From: Nitrospirota bacterium
GTDB lineage: Bacteria > Nitrospinota_A > UBA7883 > JACRGQ01
Reading direction: 5' to 3'
Length of the DNA stretch: 64,000 bases
Assembly (NCBI GenBank): GCA_024275955.1
Contig: JAJRYD010000003.1
Location: 23,398-87,397, forward strand
The notes under the pieces: generated by a model
What the model was told of the DNA's origin: nothing
Seen by the model: only the letters and a program-made list of their open reading frames with translations
The model's database searches: none
Position numbers and translations under genes: made by a program
In this document: positions 8,276-17,348 of the stretch, in pieces
Layout of the letters: every line of letters begins with the position of its first letter
Numbering within the stretch: position 1 is the first letter of the stretch

Positions 8276-9436
8276 TTAAAGGATTGCCGTAGAAGAAGCC
8301 AAGATAGCCAAAACCTTTTTCCGGTCATCTTCCTGTTGACTTAGTGTCAATGTTAACCTCAAACGAGACGAGCCTTCAGGAACCGTCGGAGGACGTATAG
8401 CCTGAACATAGACCGCTTCGCTCCAAAAACTGTTCTCAAGTTCCAATGCCGTACCAGCATTACCTGTAACTATAGGTATTATATAACTTTTTGACCCGCT
8501 AGCAATATTTAACTCTGCCATTTTTGAATTAAAGTCTTTCACTATTTCCAAAAACCGCTCTCTTTCTTTGGTAAAACTGCCAAGAATATCAACAGCGGTA
8601 ACAGCTCCCATCGCTATTGCCGGGGGGATGGCGGTAGAATAAATAAAGCTTCTTGCATGGTTTATAAGATAGCTGTAAAGCTCTGCCGAGCCGCACGCGA
8701 AAGCACCGGAAACACCAGCCGCCTTACCTAACGTGCCGACCAAAACATCAATTTTACCTTCATTTTCAAATAGTTCTGGTGTCCCCCTGCCGTTTGCCCC
8801 AAGCACGCCAAAAGCATGGGCATCGTCTAGGTATATTCTGGCATCGTACTTTTTGGCTAGTCCGCAGATATCCGGCAAAGGTGCTATATCTCCATCCATG
8901 CTAAAAAGGCCATCGGTGATAATCCACCTCTCTCTGGCGAAACGATACTTTACGAGAAGCTTCTCCAGCGCCTCCATATCGAGGTGCCGGTACCGCCTGA
9001 ATTCGGCTTTGGAAAGGAGACATCCATCAACCAGCGAGGCATGGTTAAGCTTGTCGCAAAGCAAAATATCGCCTTTGCCGGTGATTGCCGGAATAATGCC
9101 GATGTTTGCCGCGTAGCCGGAATTAAAGAGAAGCACCGCCTCTGCCTGCATAAAATTTTTGAGCTTTTCTTCCAGAATAGAGTGCGCCGATGTTGAACCA
9201 GAAACAAGCCTCGACGCGCAGGCACCAGCGCCGAACCTTTCGACAGCACCGCGCATCGCGTTTTTCAGTTCAGGGTGCTGGGAAAGCCCCAAATAATCGT
9301 TGGAACAAAAAACAAGATATTCCCTGCCGGCAAGCTTCGCTCTGCCGCCGCGCGACCCTTCAAAAACTTTTATCTCTCTAAAAAGGTTTTCGCTTTTTAG
9401 TTTTTCGATTTTGTCCGTAATTCTTTTTTTAAACAT
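8276..9436 (-). CDS. bioF: 8-amino-7-oxononanoate synthase
   Basis: 386 residues of the alpha-oxoamine synthase family (fold type I PLP enzyme). It condenses pimeloyl-ACP (or -CoA) with L-alanine in biotin synthesis. Visible motifs: FCSNDYLGLSQHPELK, GSTSAHSILEEKL, the aspartate YLDDAHAFGVLG that holds the PLP ring, and the Schiff-base lysine in GTLGKAAGVSG. The C-terminus VRPP-like motif reads QAIRPPTVPEGSSRLRLT. Length is typical. The family also includes Kbl and HemA, but the neighbouring bioB supports BioF. It lies 50 bp after bioB. Confidence 0.92.
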   Translation of the reverse strand: MFKKRITDKIEKLKSENLFREIKVFEGSRGGRAKLAGREYLVFCSNDYLGLSQHPELKNAMRGAVERFGAGACASRLVSGSTSAHSILEEKLKNFMQAEAVLLFNSGYAANIGIIPAITGKGDILLCDKLNHASLVDGCLLSKAEFRRYRHLDMEALEKLLVKYRFARERWIITDGLFSMDGDIAPLPDICGLAKKYDARIYLDDAHAFGVLGANGRGTPELFENEGKIDVLVGTLGKAAGVSGAFACGSAELYSYLINHARSFIYSTAIPPAIAMGAVTAVDILGSFTKERERFLEIVKDFNSKMAELNIASGSKSYIIPIVTGNAGTALELENSFWSEAVYVQAIRPPTVPEGSSRLRLTLTLSQQEDDRKKVLAILASSTAIL

Positions 9437-9486
9437 AAAAAGAGACTGCCCGAAAAATGCCGTAGACGCTTTACAGCTTTAAAAAA

Positions 9487-10500
9487 TCAGGAACCAACCT
9501 CAAGCCCGAGGTCTTCGACCATTTTGATATCGTCCTCCGCTTTTCTGCCTCTGGTGGTAAGGTAGTTGCCAAGCATCGTCGAATTCGCCCCCGCAAAGAA
9601 AATGAACGATTGAACATCGCGAAGGTTTACTTCCCTTCCGCCTGCCACTTTTAAATCTCTCTCCGGCAGAAAAAGGCGATAGACGGCGATGATAGAAAGA
9701 ATTTCGAGAGGAGTAAGCGGTTTCGCATTTTCCAGCTTGGTGCCTTCTATCGGGTTAAGAAAATTTAGCGGTATCGACCCGACTTCCAGCCTTCTTAGCT
9801 CAACAGCCATCTCTATCCTTTGCTCGTTATTTTCGCCCATGCCGAAAATACCTCCACTGCATAGGCGCAGTCCGGCGTTTCTTGCCGCCTCTATCGTGGC
9901 GACATTCTCGTCGTAGGAACGGGTGGAACATATATTGGGATAAAAGCTTCTTGCTGTTTCAAGGTTATGGTGAAACTCCTGCAGTCCCGCCTCCTTTAAG
10001 GCGACCGCCTCTTCCTCGTTAATAACGCCAAGCGACGCACAGCGGTGAATGCCTACCTTGCCTTTCATCTCTCTTATAGATTCGAGAATCAGTTCAAAAT
10101 CTCCAGCCCTGTCGTTGGGCCCTTTGCCGCTGGTAACGATGCCGAATTTCATCGCGCCATTGCCTATCGCCTCATTGGCGGCCTTAACTATCTCTCCGCT
10201 TTTCATCAATCCGTACTCCGGCACATCGGCATCATGGCCGGAATACTGCGGGCAAAAAGCGCAATCCTCCGAACAAAGCCCCGACCTTGCGTTGACGATG
10301 GAGCAGAGTGAAATGCTGGCTCCTTTATGCTTTCTGCGCACGGCATCGGCGGCGGCGATAAGATCCATTATATTTTCCGGCGGAAGTTCGAGTAACTCTA
10401 TAGCCTCCTGCTCGGAAACAGGGTCAAGCCTCAACGCTTTTTCCCTGCACTCTTCGATAAGCCTGCGGCCGGTAGAGACCGCTACACCAGAACCGCTCAT
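9487..10500 (-). CDS. bioB: Biotin synthase
   Basis: 337 residues. This radical SAM enzyme inserts sulfur into dethiobiotin, the last step of biotin synthesis. The 4Fe-4S/SAM motif is CSEDCAFCPQ. Further BioB signatures are present: HRCASLGVINEEEA, the HNLETARSFYPNICSTRSYDE region with the Cys and Arg that hold the auxiliary cluster, and GGREVNLRDVQ near the end. The ATG overlaps the hsp20 stop by 4 nt. bioA and bioD are not in the window. Confidence 0.95.
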   Translation of the reverse strand: MSGSGVAVSTGRRLIEECREKALRLDPVSEQEAIELLELPPENIMDLIAAADAVRRKHKGASISLCSIVNARSGLCSEDCAFCPQYSGHDADVPEYGLMKSGEIVKAANEAIGNGAMKFGIVTSGKGPNDRAGDFELILESIREMKGKVGIHRCASLGVINEEEAVALKEAGLQEFHHNLETARSFYPNICSTRSYDENVATIEAARNAGLRLCSGGIFGMGENNEQRIEMAVELRRLEVGSIPLNFLNPIEGTKLENAKPLTPLEILSIIAVYRLFLPERDLKVAGGREVNLRDVQSFIFFAGANSTMLGNYLTTRGRKAEDDIKMVEDLGLEVGS

Positions 10501-10940
10501 CCGCTTTCCGTGGCTACTTTTACACGGACATAGTCCGGCCCCGGCCTTGTATCTTTGCGCATTTTTATTGTTAAGACTCCATTTATAAAAGTAGCCGATA
10601 TATCATCTTCCATCACGGAAGACGGCAGACGAAAGGTTCTTTGAAAAGGGCCGTAGCTTCTCTCTACTCTTAAAAACTTTTCACCCTCTTTTTTGTTAAA
10701 TTTTCTTTGCCCCTGTATCGTTATGAAATTATTGTGTACCTCTATTTTTATATCGTCTAGGTCTACGCCGGGTATATCTGAGTGGAGGTTAATGCTGTCG
10801 GATGTTTCGTATAGATCTACATGGGGCGCCCATGTGCGGGCGATTGCCGGTATCGACGAATTCTCGCTCTCAAAAAAACTTCTGACGCTATCCTGCAGAT
10901 GTATAATCTCCTTGAGCGTTCCCTTTTTTCTCTGCCCCAA
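10497..10940 (-). CDS. Small heat-shock protein, Hsp20/alpha-crystallin family
   Basis: 148 residues. An alpha-crystallin domain fills the middle (DLYETSDSINLHSDIPGVDLDDIKIEVHNN begins it, RVERSYGPFQRTFRLP and INGVLTIKM follow); the short C-terminal tail lacks a clear IxI motif. Family members hold unfolding proteins as ATP-independent chaperones. An ATG at 10976 is in frame, but it lies inside a TATAAT box and so cannot be in the transcript. TTG at 10940 follows GGAGGAG at good distance and is the better start. Translational overlap with bioB (ATGA) is unusual for a chaperone gene. Confidence 0.85.
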   Translation of the reverse strand: MGQRKKGTLKEIIHLQDSVRSFFESENSSIPAIARTWAPHVDLYETSDSINLHSDIPGVDLDDIKIEVHNNFITIQGQRKFNKKEGEKFLRVERSYGPFQRTFRLPSSVMEDDISATFINGVLTIKMRKDTRPGPDYVRVKVATESG

Positions 10941-10974
10941 AATCTCCTCCAAAAACCACAAATGATGAACCACC

Positions 10975-11005
10975 ATTATAAACCGACTTGGCCCCTACCT
11001 GTCGA
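10975..11005 (-). promoter_or_regulatory. Promoter for hsp20-bioB-bioF
   Basis: TATAAT (10980-10975, minus strand) is a perfect -10 box. TCGACA, a 5/6 -35 match, lies 19 nt upstream. Transcription would begin near 10968, leaving about 28 nt before the TTG at 10940. No heat-shock (sigma32) consensus is seen. Confidence 0.45.
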
Positions 11006-11011
11006 CCAGCG

Positions 11012-12082
11012 TTATATGGATAATATCAGCTCGGCCGCCTTTATATCGCCGTCGCCCGCATCAGTTTTCATACCTTTTCTAAATTTCATATCTGCCCTCA
11101 GGCACTTTTCCAGCCCAGAGCCGGAGAAAAGCTCTTTGTGGGAAATATATCTTGTTGGGATGTAACCGCTTAAATCCTCTGCAAGCGGAGCATATTCGGC
11201 AAATTTCCCGCGAGAGGTGTACAAAAGTGGCCTGCGGTTAAAAATGGTTTCGCAGGCGATACCGTACCCCGGCTTTGAAAAAACAATATCGCTAGCTTTA
11301 ACAAGGTCGGCATGATCTACCTGCTTATTGCTAAAAGTTAAGAGGTTTCCGCTTCTCCGGGCTTTCTCGGCCAAAAACAGAAACTGAAAATCTTTAAGCT
11401 TTTCGAGCCTCAAATTTTTCATATCTCCAAACCCGAACCCGCCGAATGAAAACATTACGGCAGGTCTATCGTCTATTTTCAGCTCCTCCCGTATCTCCCC
11501 TGTTTCGCGCGACGACCTCTTGCCTATTAACGGCACCAACTCCTTTTTCGCAAAATCGCCGATGCCGTAGGTGAAAGGCGTATTGATAACAAGGTCGGCT
11601 GACCGATAATATTCGCCTACCGTTTTAGAGAGTTCGGCGAAACGCAGGTCGTCATCTTTGTAAAAATCTAGTATCCAATCCCATGTAAAGGTAGCTACAA
11701 GTATCGACGGCAAAGAGGCAAGTTTTGCCAGACGAACGGCGAACGGAACTATGTCGGAAACGACGGCAAAAGGTTTTAACATGGAAACAATATTGAGATG
11801 TTCATCCATCCATCTTTTTTCATCGCCGAGAAGAAGGCTCCACTGCTCGAAAGTTTTCTCCAAATCGTTTGTAAGAGAGTTTTCCTGCACCACTCCTATA
11901 TCGACAAGGCAGTTACGATAGCCGAACTCTATTCCTTTTAAATTGCATTCGAAAATATATTTGGGGGCGGATGAAACTATCTCTGTCCTCACACCTTTCG
12001 CGTAAAGTTTTCTTATAATCATAGCCGAGCGGACAGCATGGCCGAACCCATGCCCGCTAATGTAGTAAAGAACCGTTTTCAT
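11012..12082 (-). CDS. GT-B fold glycosyltransferase-like protein
   Basis: 356 residues. The N-terminus VLYYISGHGFGHAVRS is the signature of a family related to MurG/UDP-glycosyltransferases and to the N-terminal domain of plant L-arabinokinase. The C-terminal half has the nucleotide-sugar-binding pattern: FSFGGFGFGDMKN, then DIVFSKPGYGIACETIFNRRPLLYTSRG and ISHKEL. Substrate and product are unknown. Its start follows panC with only 13 nt between them, in what appears to be one operon from plsY downwards. No signal peptide or membrane helix is present, so it should be cytoplasmic. Confidence 0.7.
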   Translation of the reverse strand: MKTVLYYISGHGFGHAVRSAMIIRKLYAKGVRTEIVSSAPKYIFECNLKGIEFGYRNCLVDIGVVQENSLTNDLEKTFEQWSLLLGDEKRWMDEHLNIVSMLKPFAVVSDIVPFAVRLAKLASLPSILVATFTWDWILDFYKDDDLRFAELSKTVGEYYRSADLVINTPFTYGIGDFAKKELVPLIGKRSSRETGEIREELKIDDRPAVMFSFGGFGFGDMKNLRLEKLKDFQFLFLAEKARRSGNLLTFSNKQVDHADLVKASDIVFSKPGYGIACETIFNRRPLLYTSRGKFAEYAPLAEDLSGYIPTRYISHKELFSGSGLEKCLRADMKFRKGMKTDAGDGDIKAAELILSI

Positions 12083-12095
12083 ATCATCGGCACCG

Positions 12096-12974
12096 CTAAT
12101 GTTGCTTGCGCCGTTGCCGGAGGTTCAGTCTTATATTGTCGGTCAAGCGTTTTCCGCCAACAAAGGCGGCAACGAAAACTAATGCCTCTTTCGATTTACC
12201 CCAAAGAGGTTCAAGCGTTTTCGCGTCGGCTATTTCCGCGTAATCAAGCTGTACTGCCGGAGCCTCCTTTTTAAGCATTTTCTTCATTCCGGCAAGTGCC
12301 GACGTTGCCGACTTTGCGCCGTTCTTTTTCATTTCTGTCTTTGCGAAAACAAGAGCGCGGTATATCGCCTTTGCCGCTTTTTTCTCTTGGCCGCTTAAAA
12401 GGGCGTTGCGCGAAGAGAGCGCCAGCCGGTCTCTCCCTCTGACAGTCGGGCATCCGCATATTTTTACCTGCATATTAAAATCGTCAACCATCTTTTTTAT
12501 AAGAGCAAACTGGTGCGGGTCTTTAAGGCCAAAATAGGCGCGTGTAGGGTTTACGATATTGAAAAGCTTCATCACCACTATCAACACGCCTTTATAGTGC
12601 CACGAGAGTTTTTGAGATTTAAGCGCCTTGAAGAGATTCGGCAAAACTACCTGCGCCGAAAAACCATTAGGGTAAATCTGCTTTTCGGAAGGAGCAAACA
12701 GGATATCGGCTCCCGCCTTTTTTGCTATTGCGGCATCGCCTTTAAGGTTTCTTGGGTAATTCAGGAATGCCATCTTCCTGAACTGAAGCCTATTTACAAA
12801 AACAGAAACAACTACTATGTCGTTTTCCTTTTTTGCTTTTTTTATAAGAGATAGATGTCCATCATGGAGTGCGCCGAGCGTCGGAACAAACCCTATTGAT
12901 TTGCCGGAATGTTTAAGGGAAGATACGGTTTTCAGCATTACGGAAACCGATGAAACTTTTTTGAACCGGAACAC
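12096..12974 (-). CDS. panC: Pantoate--beta-alanine ligase (divergent)
   Basis: 292 residues. PanC joins pantoate and beta-alanine through a pantoyl-adenylate to make pantothenate. Both ATP-site histidines are kept (VPTLGALHDGHLSL), as are Asn and Gln of the pantoate site (VFVNRLQF), Lys-Asp...Gln (FGLKDPHQF) and SSRN. Several loops differ from the usual sequence: the RPGHF motif reads LSWHY, NPLQF reads NRLQF, and the loop before LALSSRN reads RGRDR. The usual Met in PTMGALH is Leu. The enzyme may be altered in kinetics but the core is intact. The start is GTG at 12974 or ATG at 12938; neither has a good ribosome-binding site. Confidence 0.8.
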   Translation of the reverse strand: MFRFKKVSSVSVMLKTVSSLKHSGKSIGFVPTLGALHDGHLSLIKKAKKENDIVVVSVFVNRLQFRKMAFLNYPRNLKGDAAIAKKAGADILFAPSEKQIYPNGFSAQVVLPNLFKALKSQKLSWHYKGVLIVVMKLFNIVNPTRAYFGLKDPHQFALIKKMVDDFNMQVKICGCPTVRGRDRLALSSRNALLSGQEKKAAKAIYRALVFAKTEMKKNGAKSATSALAGMKKMLKKEAPAVQLDYAEIADAKTLEPLWGKSKEALVFVAAFVGGKRLTDNIRLNLRQRRKQH

Positions 12975-12997
12975 TTATAAAAAAGGCAACTTGCGGA

Positions 12998-13564
12998 TTA
13001 GTTGCTCTCTATCCCTTTTATTTTTTGGTTGAGGCGCAGGTTGTCTTTTTTGAGCTTTCCCAGTTCGTCCTGCAAAAACGCTCTTTCGTAATTTATTTCA
13101 GTCGCGGCCTTCTCTTTATCGTCCTTAAGGGAAAGAAGCGCGGTGTAAGCCGCTTCCAGCCCCTCGGTTTTTTTAAGTAACTCTCTGTCAGTTTCCCGTT
13201 CCCGCAATACCCGCTCCACCTTGGCTTTAAGCTCTTCCACGCTAAAAGGCTTTGTTATAAAATCTACGGCACCTGCCTCAATAACATCTATAAACGAATA
13301 TTGTGAGGTATGCGCAGTCATTATGATTACATCAATGCCGTGCAGGTTTCTCTGGACATGCTTTAAAAGCTGAATGCCGTCCATATTCGGCATGCGGACA
13401 TCCGCTATAACTACTTGGAACCGGCCGGAACCAAGCTTCTCTATCGCATCAAGGCCGTCAACCGCAGGTTCGGATTCAATACCCATTGATTTCAGGATAC
13501 GCGCGACCATATGCCGCAACACCTCTTCGTCATCAACAACGAGCGCTTTTATACTTTCCTCCAT
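12998..13564 (-). CDS. Response regulator with C-terminal coiled coil
   Basis: 188 residues. A full receiver domain (about 6-120) has acidic D11-D12, phospho-acceptor D55 (VVIADVRMP), Thr83 region IIMTAHT, and K105 (FITKPF). The remaining 65 residues are a charged, heptad-like helix (ERAFLQDELGKLKKDN), predicted to be a coiled coil. No DNA-binding or enzymatic output domain is present, so it probably acts by protein contact. GAGG 7 nt upstream supports the ATG. It sits between plsY and panC and has no partner kinase next to it. Confidence 0.85.
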   Translation of the reverse strand: MEESIKALVVDDEEVLRHMVARILKSMGIESEPAVDGLDAIEKLGSGRFQVVIADVRMPNMDGIQLLKHVQRNLHGIDVIIMTAHTSQYSFIDVIEAGAVDFITKPFSVEELKAKVERVLRERETDRELLKKTEGLEAAYTALLSLKDDKEKAATEINYERAFLQDELGKLKKDNLRLNQKIKGIESN

Positions 13565-13613
13565 AACATAGCCTCAAACCTATCACAATAAGTAGATAAA
13601 TGTCGATACATGC

Positions 13614-14252
13614 CTATTGTTTAGATTTTTTAAAAAAATAGGTTTTGTTCTCCTCTCCTCTTAAGAGTCTTCTAATATTGGACCTGTGGGTTATTATAAT
13701 AACAACCGCCAAAAGAGTCACTACAAGATATATTTCCAACGAATATACGATGCCGAAGCTGTAGTACGAAATAAGGCAAATCAGTGGAAGCGAAACTGCC
13801 GCTCCGATAGAACCCAACGAGACATAATGAGTTATGGAAGTAATCAAAACATAGAGAGCTATCGCCAAAAGGAGTGGAACCGGAATGAGCGCCAGCATCA
13901 CCCCAGCGGCCGAGGCAACCCCTTTGCCTCCCTTGAACCGAGCAAAGAGAGTGAATATATGACCGGCAACAGCCGAAAAACCGCATAGAATCATTATCTG
14001 CTCTGCTGAAAAAGTATCTGAAAATAAATTTTGTGAAATCCATTTTGTCGCCGCAAATCCTTTCAAAATATCAAACCCGAGAACAGCTATATACAGCTTT
14101 AAGCCGGCAACACGGTATAGGTTTGTCGCTCCGGCATTTCTGCTCCCTGTTGTTCTAATGTCGATACCGGCAATCAACCGGCCGGCAATAAGCGCTGTCG
14201 GTATAGAGCCGAGTATGTACGCGGCAACTATCCCGACGTATAACGGCACCAT
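13614..14252 (-). CDS. plsY: Acyl-phosphate glycerol-3-phosphate acyltransferase
   Basis: 212 residues, five or so membrane helices. PlsY moves the acyl chain from acyl-phosphate (made by PlsX) to glycerol-3-phosphate, the first step of phospholipid synthesis, at the inner membrane. The three conserved cytoplasmic motifs are visible: GSIPTALIAGRL and TGSRNAGATNLYRVAG, then HIFTLFARFKGGKGVA, and the C-terminal THRSNIRRLLRGEENK. Length is normal. GAGG 9 nt upstream supports the ATG at 14252. It heads the minus-strand gene run. Confidence 0.93.
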   Translation of the reverse strand: MVPLYVGIVAAYILGSIPTALIAGRLIAGIDIRTTGSRNAGATNLYRVAGLKLYIAVLGFDILKGFAATKWISQNLFSDTFSAEQIMILCGFSAVAGHIFTLFARFKGGKGVASAAGVMLALIPVPLLLAIALYVLITSITHYVSLGSIGAAVSLPLICLISYYSFGIVYSLEIYLVVTLLAVVIIITHRSNIRRLLRGEENKTYFFKKSKQ

Positions 14253-14300
14253 ATTTTAAAACCTCATCTAAGGGAACAAAACATCTCTATTAAGCGATAG

Positions 14301-14306
14301 ATTATA
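14301..14306 (-). promoter_or_regulatory. -10 box upstream of plsY
   Basis: A perfect TATAAT on the minus strand predicts a start near 14294, about 42 nt before the plsY ATG. No good -35 box is seen at 16-18 nt. Confidence 0.4.
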
Positions 14307-14433
14307 CCTTGTAGGCACCGGCTAAGAGCATACCAAATAGGTACTGCCGTACAGCTTCAAAAATATATTGCTAACAACGGCAAAACCTGTTACTTTTCCC
14401 CATGAAAAGTGAGTGATACGAAGATGGGGGTCT

Positions 14434-15063
14434 ATGAAAAAATATTTGTTACTTTTGCTGTTAGCTGTTTTCGGTCTCTCTTTCCAATCGCCTGTTTACG
14501 CGCAAGAGGCTGAGGAACTAGAAGAATTTGTTGAAATCGAGGGAATTGACTACTGGGTCCTCAACATGAACCTGCTTAGCGGCAACAAGGCATTCACAAG
14601 CGGTAGCCTTTGGGGAGATGGACATGCCAAAGTTACTCAGGCGTGGGATATAAGCATCGACATGGGAAGAGACAGCTGGCCGTTAAGACTTTTGTTTGGA
14701 GCAACCAGATCTGCCTCTAAAAAACGGGTCGTTGTCGGCGGCACAAACTACAGAACCGAAGTTTCCGAGGTATACGCCGGAGTTAGAAAATATCTTGGAA
14801 AAAGAGCATTGAGGCTCTATTTTGGCGCCGGAGTGGCAGGGATCGGCGGCCTAATCGAAACAGAAACCACCACAAGCAAAACCAGATACAGCGAGACGGC
14901 GCTGGGGCCTTTTGTGAATGGCGGAATGTTGATTGATATGAGCGATACCTATCACATCGGTGTTGACGTACGGCAAATATATGGAACAAAAGTAACTATA
15001 GATGGCAAAGAAGGCTCTCTCGATTACCTTCAAGCGGGGTTGCTGATAGGAGTTCATTGGTAA
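14434..15063 (+). CDS. Secreted, probably outer-membrane beta-barrel protein of unknown function
   Basis: 209 residues from the ATG at 14434, which follows GGGGG. An in-frame GTG at 14413 is less likely because it would put eight charged residues before the signal peptide. The signal peptide (KKYLLLLLLAVFGLSF...VYAQ) is clear, with cleavage after a YAQ or QAE site. The mature part alternates polar and hydrophobic residues (DISIDMGRDSWPLRLLFGAT, AGVRKYLGKRALRLYFGAG) and ends LLIGVHW, with a terminal aromatic as in outer-membrane barrels. The sequence resembles small eight-strand barrels in style only. No operon partner is close. Confidence 0.55.
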   Translation: MKKYLLLLLLAVFGLSFQSPVYAQEAEELEEFVEIEGIDYWVLNMNLLSGNKAFTSGSLWGDGHAKVTQAWDISIDMGRDSWPLRLLFGATRSASKKRVVVGGTNYRTEVSEVYAGVRKYLGKRALRLYFGAGVAGIGGLIETETTTSKTRYSETALGPFVNGGMLIDMSDTYHIGVDVRQIYGTKVTIDGKEGSLDYLQAGLLIGVHW

Positions 15064-15214
15064 CAGACCGGCCTTAATAGCCTCCCTATGCTTAGAAATT
15101 TCTGCATACTTAGCGATTACGGTTTTCACGCAGTTGGCCGTCTCCGGTAGGGCTTCTTTGCTACAGATAATTTTTCGGCTTTTTTTCGGCTTTAGATAGT
15201 GTAGAGTAGGCGGT

Positions 15215-15796
15215 ATGGGAAGTGTAAGGGCGTTTATTGCCGTAAAGATTTACAAAAAAACCTGCGAAAGCTTTGCCGAAATCATACAAAAATTTAAAGA
15301 TTCGCATGCCGATGTCAGCTGGGTTCATCTGGAAAATCTCCATATAACCTTAAAATTTCTCGGGAATATAGATTCCGGAAATATCACCCCGATTAACAAA
15401 ACCCTTTCAAAGCTTGCCGAAAATTTTAAAGCTTTCGAGCTTCGGATAAAGGGAATAGGCGCTATACCTAACCCCAGCTATCCCCGAGTGGTCATTGCCG
15501 GCCTTGCCGGTGAAAACAAAACACTCAACAAACTTGCCGCGGTAATCGAATCTGCCCTTGAACCGCTTGGAATAAAGAGGGAGGAGCGCTTGTTTCTGCC
15601 GCACCTAACACTCGGTAGGGTAAAATCGTTCAAGTCGAAAACTATGCTGATGAATAAAATAAGAGAATATCACGACAGAGAAATTGTAAGAATGCTGGTA
15701 GATAAATTTCATTTTATGAAAAGCGAATTGATGCCGGGTAGGCCTGTTTATTCGGACATATCCGAAATGCCTTTAAAAATTGGAGAGGGAAAATGA
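15215..15796 (+). CDS. thpR: RNA 2',3'-cyclic phosphodiesterase (ThpR, '2'-5' RNA ligase')
   Basis: 193 residues of the 2H phosphoesterase family. The two catalytic HxT motifs are HITLKFLGN (residues about 49-57) and HLTLGRVKS (about 129-137). ThpR opens 2',3'-cyclic phosphates on RNA ends. Its stop overlaps recA by 4 nt (ATGA). Linkage of thpR with recA or cinA is common in bacteria. Upstream TAGAGT ends 7 nt before the ATG, and AGGCGG lies between them, so it could be either leaderless or use a poor ribosome-binding site. Confidence 0.9.
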   Translation: MGSVRAFIAVKIYKKTCESFAEIIQKFKDSHADVSWVHLENLHITLKFLGNIDSGNITPINKTLSKLAENFKAFELRIKGIGAIPNPSYPRVVIAGLAGENKTLNKLAAVIESALEPLGIKREERLFLPHLTLGRVKSFKSKTMLMNKIREYHDREIVRMLVDKFHFMKSELMPGRPVYSDISEMPLKIGEGK

Positions 15797-16875
15797 CTGA
15801 AATAAACTCGGAAAAGAAAAAAGCTCTTGATATCGCTTTCTCGCAGATAGAAAAGAATTTTGGAAAAGGCTCCGTAATGCTGATGGGAGACTCCACGCCG
15901 AAGATAGCGGCAGATAACGTAATATCTACCGGAGCGCTTTCGATAGATTCGGCTCTCGGGATAGGAGGCATTCCACGAGGCAGGGTGGTAGAAATTTTCG
16001 GGCCGGAGTCGTCCGGCAAAACCACACTTACACTGCATATCATAGCCAACGCGCAAAAAAACGGCGGTATTGCCGCCTTTGTCGATGCCGAGCATGCTCT
16101 AGACCCTCTCTACGCCGGAAAACTTGGAGTAGACATAGATAACCTTGTAATATCCCAGCCCGATACAGGCGAGCAGGCTTTGGAAATAGTCGAAACGCTC
16201 GTACGCTCGGGCGCGTGCGATGTCGTGGTGGTCGATTCCGTAGCCGCCCTTACCCCAAGCGCGGAAATAGAGGGCGACATGGGCGACGCTCAGATGGGCC
16301 TGCAGGCAAGGCTTATGAGCCAAGCCTTGAGAAAGCTTACCGCTATAATATCCAAGTCTGGTACCTGCGTTATTTTTATAAACCAAATAAGAATGAAGAT
16401 AGGCGTTATGTTTGGAAGCCCCGAAACGACGACAGGCGGTAACGCGCTTAAGTTCTACTCAAGTATCAGGATAGACATAAGAAGAATCGCCGCTATCAAA
16501 GATAAAGGAGAGGTTATAGGAAACCGTACGCGCGTAAAAATAGTCAAAAATAAACTTGCTCCTCCGTTCCGTCAATCGGAGTGCGATATCATTTTCGGGC
16601 AAGGCGTATCGTGGGAAGGAGACCTTATAGACCTCGGCGTTGAAAACGGGATAATAGAAAAATCTGGCTCGTGGTACTCGTACAAGAAGGAAAAAATAGG
16701 ACAGGGACGCGAACAGGCAAAACAGTTTATGAAAGAGAACCCGGGTACCGCCGCCAAAATAGACGGCGTCTTGCGTGAAAAGCTAGGCCTGAAACCAAAA
16801 ACAGGGCTAAAAGCCGATGCGGCGGAAACTTCCGGCGAAAAGAAAAACGGCAAAGGAGCAAAAGTTAAAAGCTGA
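15793..16875 (+). CDS. recA: Recombinase RecA
   Basis: 360 residues. RecA forms filaments on single-stranded DNA, carries out strand exchange and triggers LexA self-cleavage. Walker A is GPESSGKT, Walker B region [11 protein letters not shown], and the DNA-binding loops L1 ([20 protein letters not shown] region) and L2 (GNALKFYSS) are present. The C-terminal tail is Lys/Gly-rich rather than strongly acidic. GAGAGGG upstream is a strong ribosome-binding site within the thpR end. No LexA box of the enteric type was recognised upstream. Confidence 0.98.
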   Translation: MTEINSEKKKALDIAFSQIEKNFGKGSVMLMGDSTPKIAADNVISTGALSIDSALGIGGIPRGRVVEIFGPESSGKTTLTLHIIANAQKNGGIAAFVDAEHALDPLYAGKLGVDIDNLVISQPDTGEQALEIVETLVRSGACDVVVVDSVAALTPSAEIEGDMGDAQMGLQARLMSQALRKLTAIISKSGTCVIFINQIRMKIGVMFGSPETTTGGNALKFYSSIRIDIRRIAAIKDKGEVIGNRTRVKIVKNKLAPPFRQSECDIIFGQGVSWEGDLIDLGVENGIIEKSGSWYSYKKEKIGQGREQAKQFMKENPGTAAKIDGVLREKLGLKPKTGLKADAAETSGEKKNGKGAKVKS

Positions 16876-16877
16876 CA

Positions 16878-17348
16878 ATGTCCTCTCATCTTAAAAGAGG
16901 GATGAATGCCGCCTACAGGATGTTGGCGTATCGCGACAGGTCTATCCTCGAAATCCGCTCGGCACTTAAAAAAAAGGATTTCGAACCGGCCACGATTGAA
17001 GAGGTTATTGGCGAGCTTACCCGCAAAGGGTACTTAGACGACAAAAAGTTCGCGTCTGTTTACGGACAATCGCTGGCACGAAGAAAAAATGTGGGGCCGA
17101 ACTATGTGAATATGCGCCTTCTCGAAAAAGGTGTCGCCGGCGGTACCGCGCTTGAAGCTACCGATAAAATTTTCGAGAACCATAAAGCGATGGACGAAAC
17201 TATTAACAGGTGGATAGAAAAAAAGGTTGGGAAAACCAAAAAGAATATCACCCCTGTACAAAAGAAAAAAAAGGTCTATGATTTTCTTTTGAGAAAAGGT
17301 TTTTCCCATAGCGATATTTTTAGGGCGCTGGACAGATGGAATTTTTGA
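16878..17348 (+). CDS. recX: Regulatory protein RecX
   Basis: 156 residues. RecX binds along the RecA filament and limits its activity. The family pattern is visible in repeated three-helix units: AYRMLAYRDRSILEIRSALKKK, GYLDDKKFASVYGQSLARRKN, and the C-terminal KVYDFLLRKGFSHSDIFRALDRW. The gene begins 2 nt after the recA stop and ends inside the next gene, so recA-recX-pilD are probably cotranscribed. The extended basic stretch (about 113-133) is not typical. Confidence 0.88.
   Translation: MSSHLKRGMNAAYRMLAYRDRSILEIRSALKKKDFEPATIEEVIGELTRKGYLDDKKFASVYGQSLARRKNVGPNYVNMRLLEKGVAGGTALEATDKIFENHKAMDETINRWIEKKVGKTKKNITPVQKKKKVYDFLLRKGFSHSDIFRALDRWNF

Noticed and set aside
10940-10976. The upstream ATG at 10976 as the hsp20 start
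   Set aside because: It overlaps a perfect TATAAT box, so it would lie upstream of the transcript. The TTG at 10940 has a strong ribosome-binding site.
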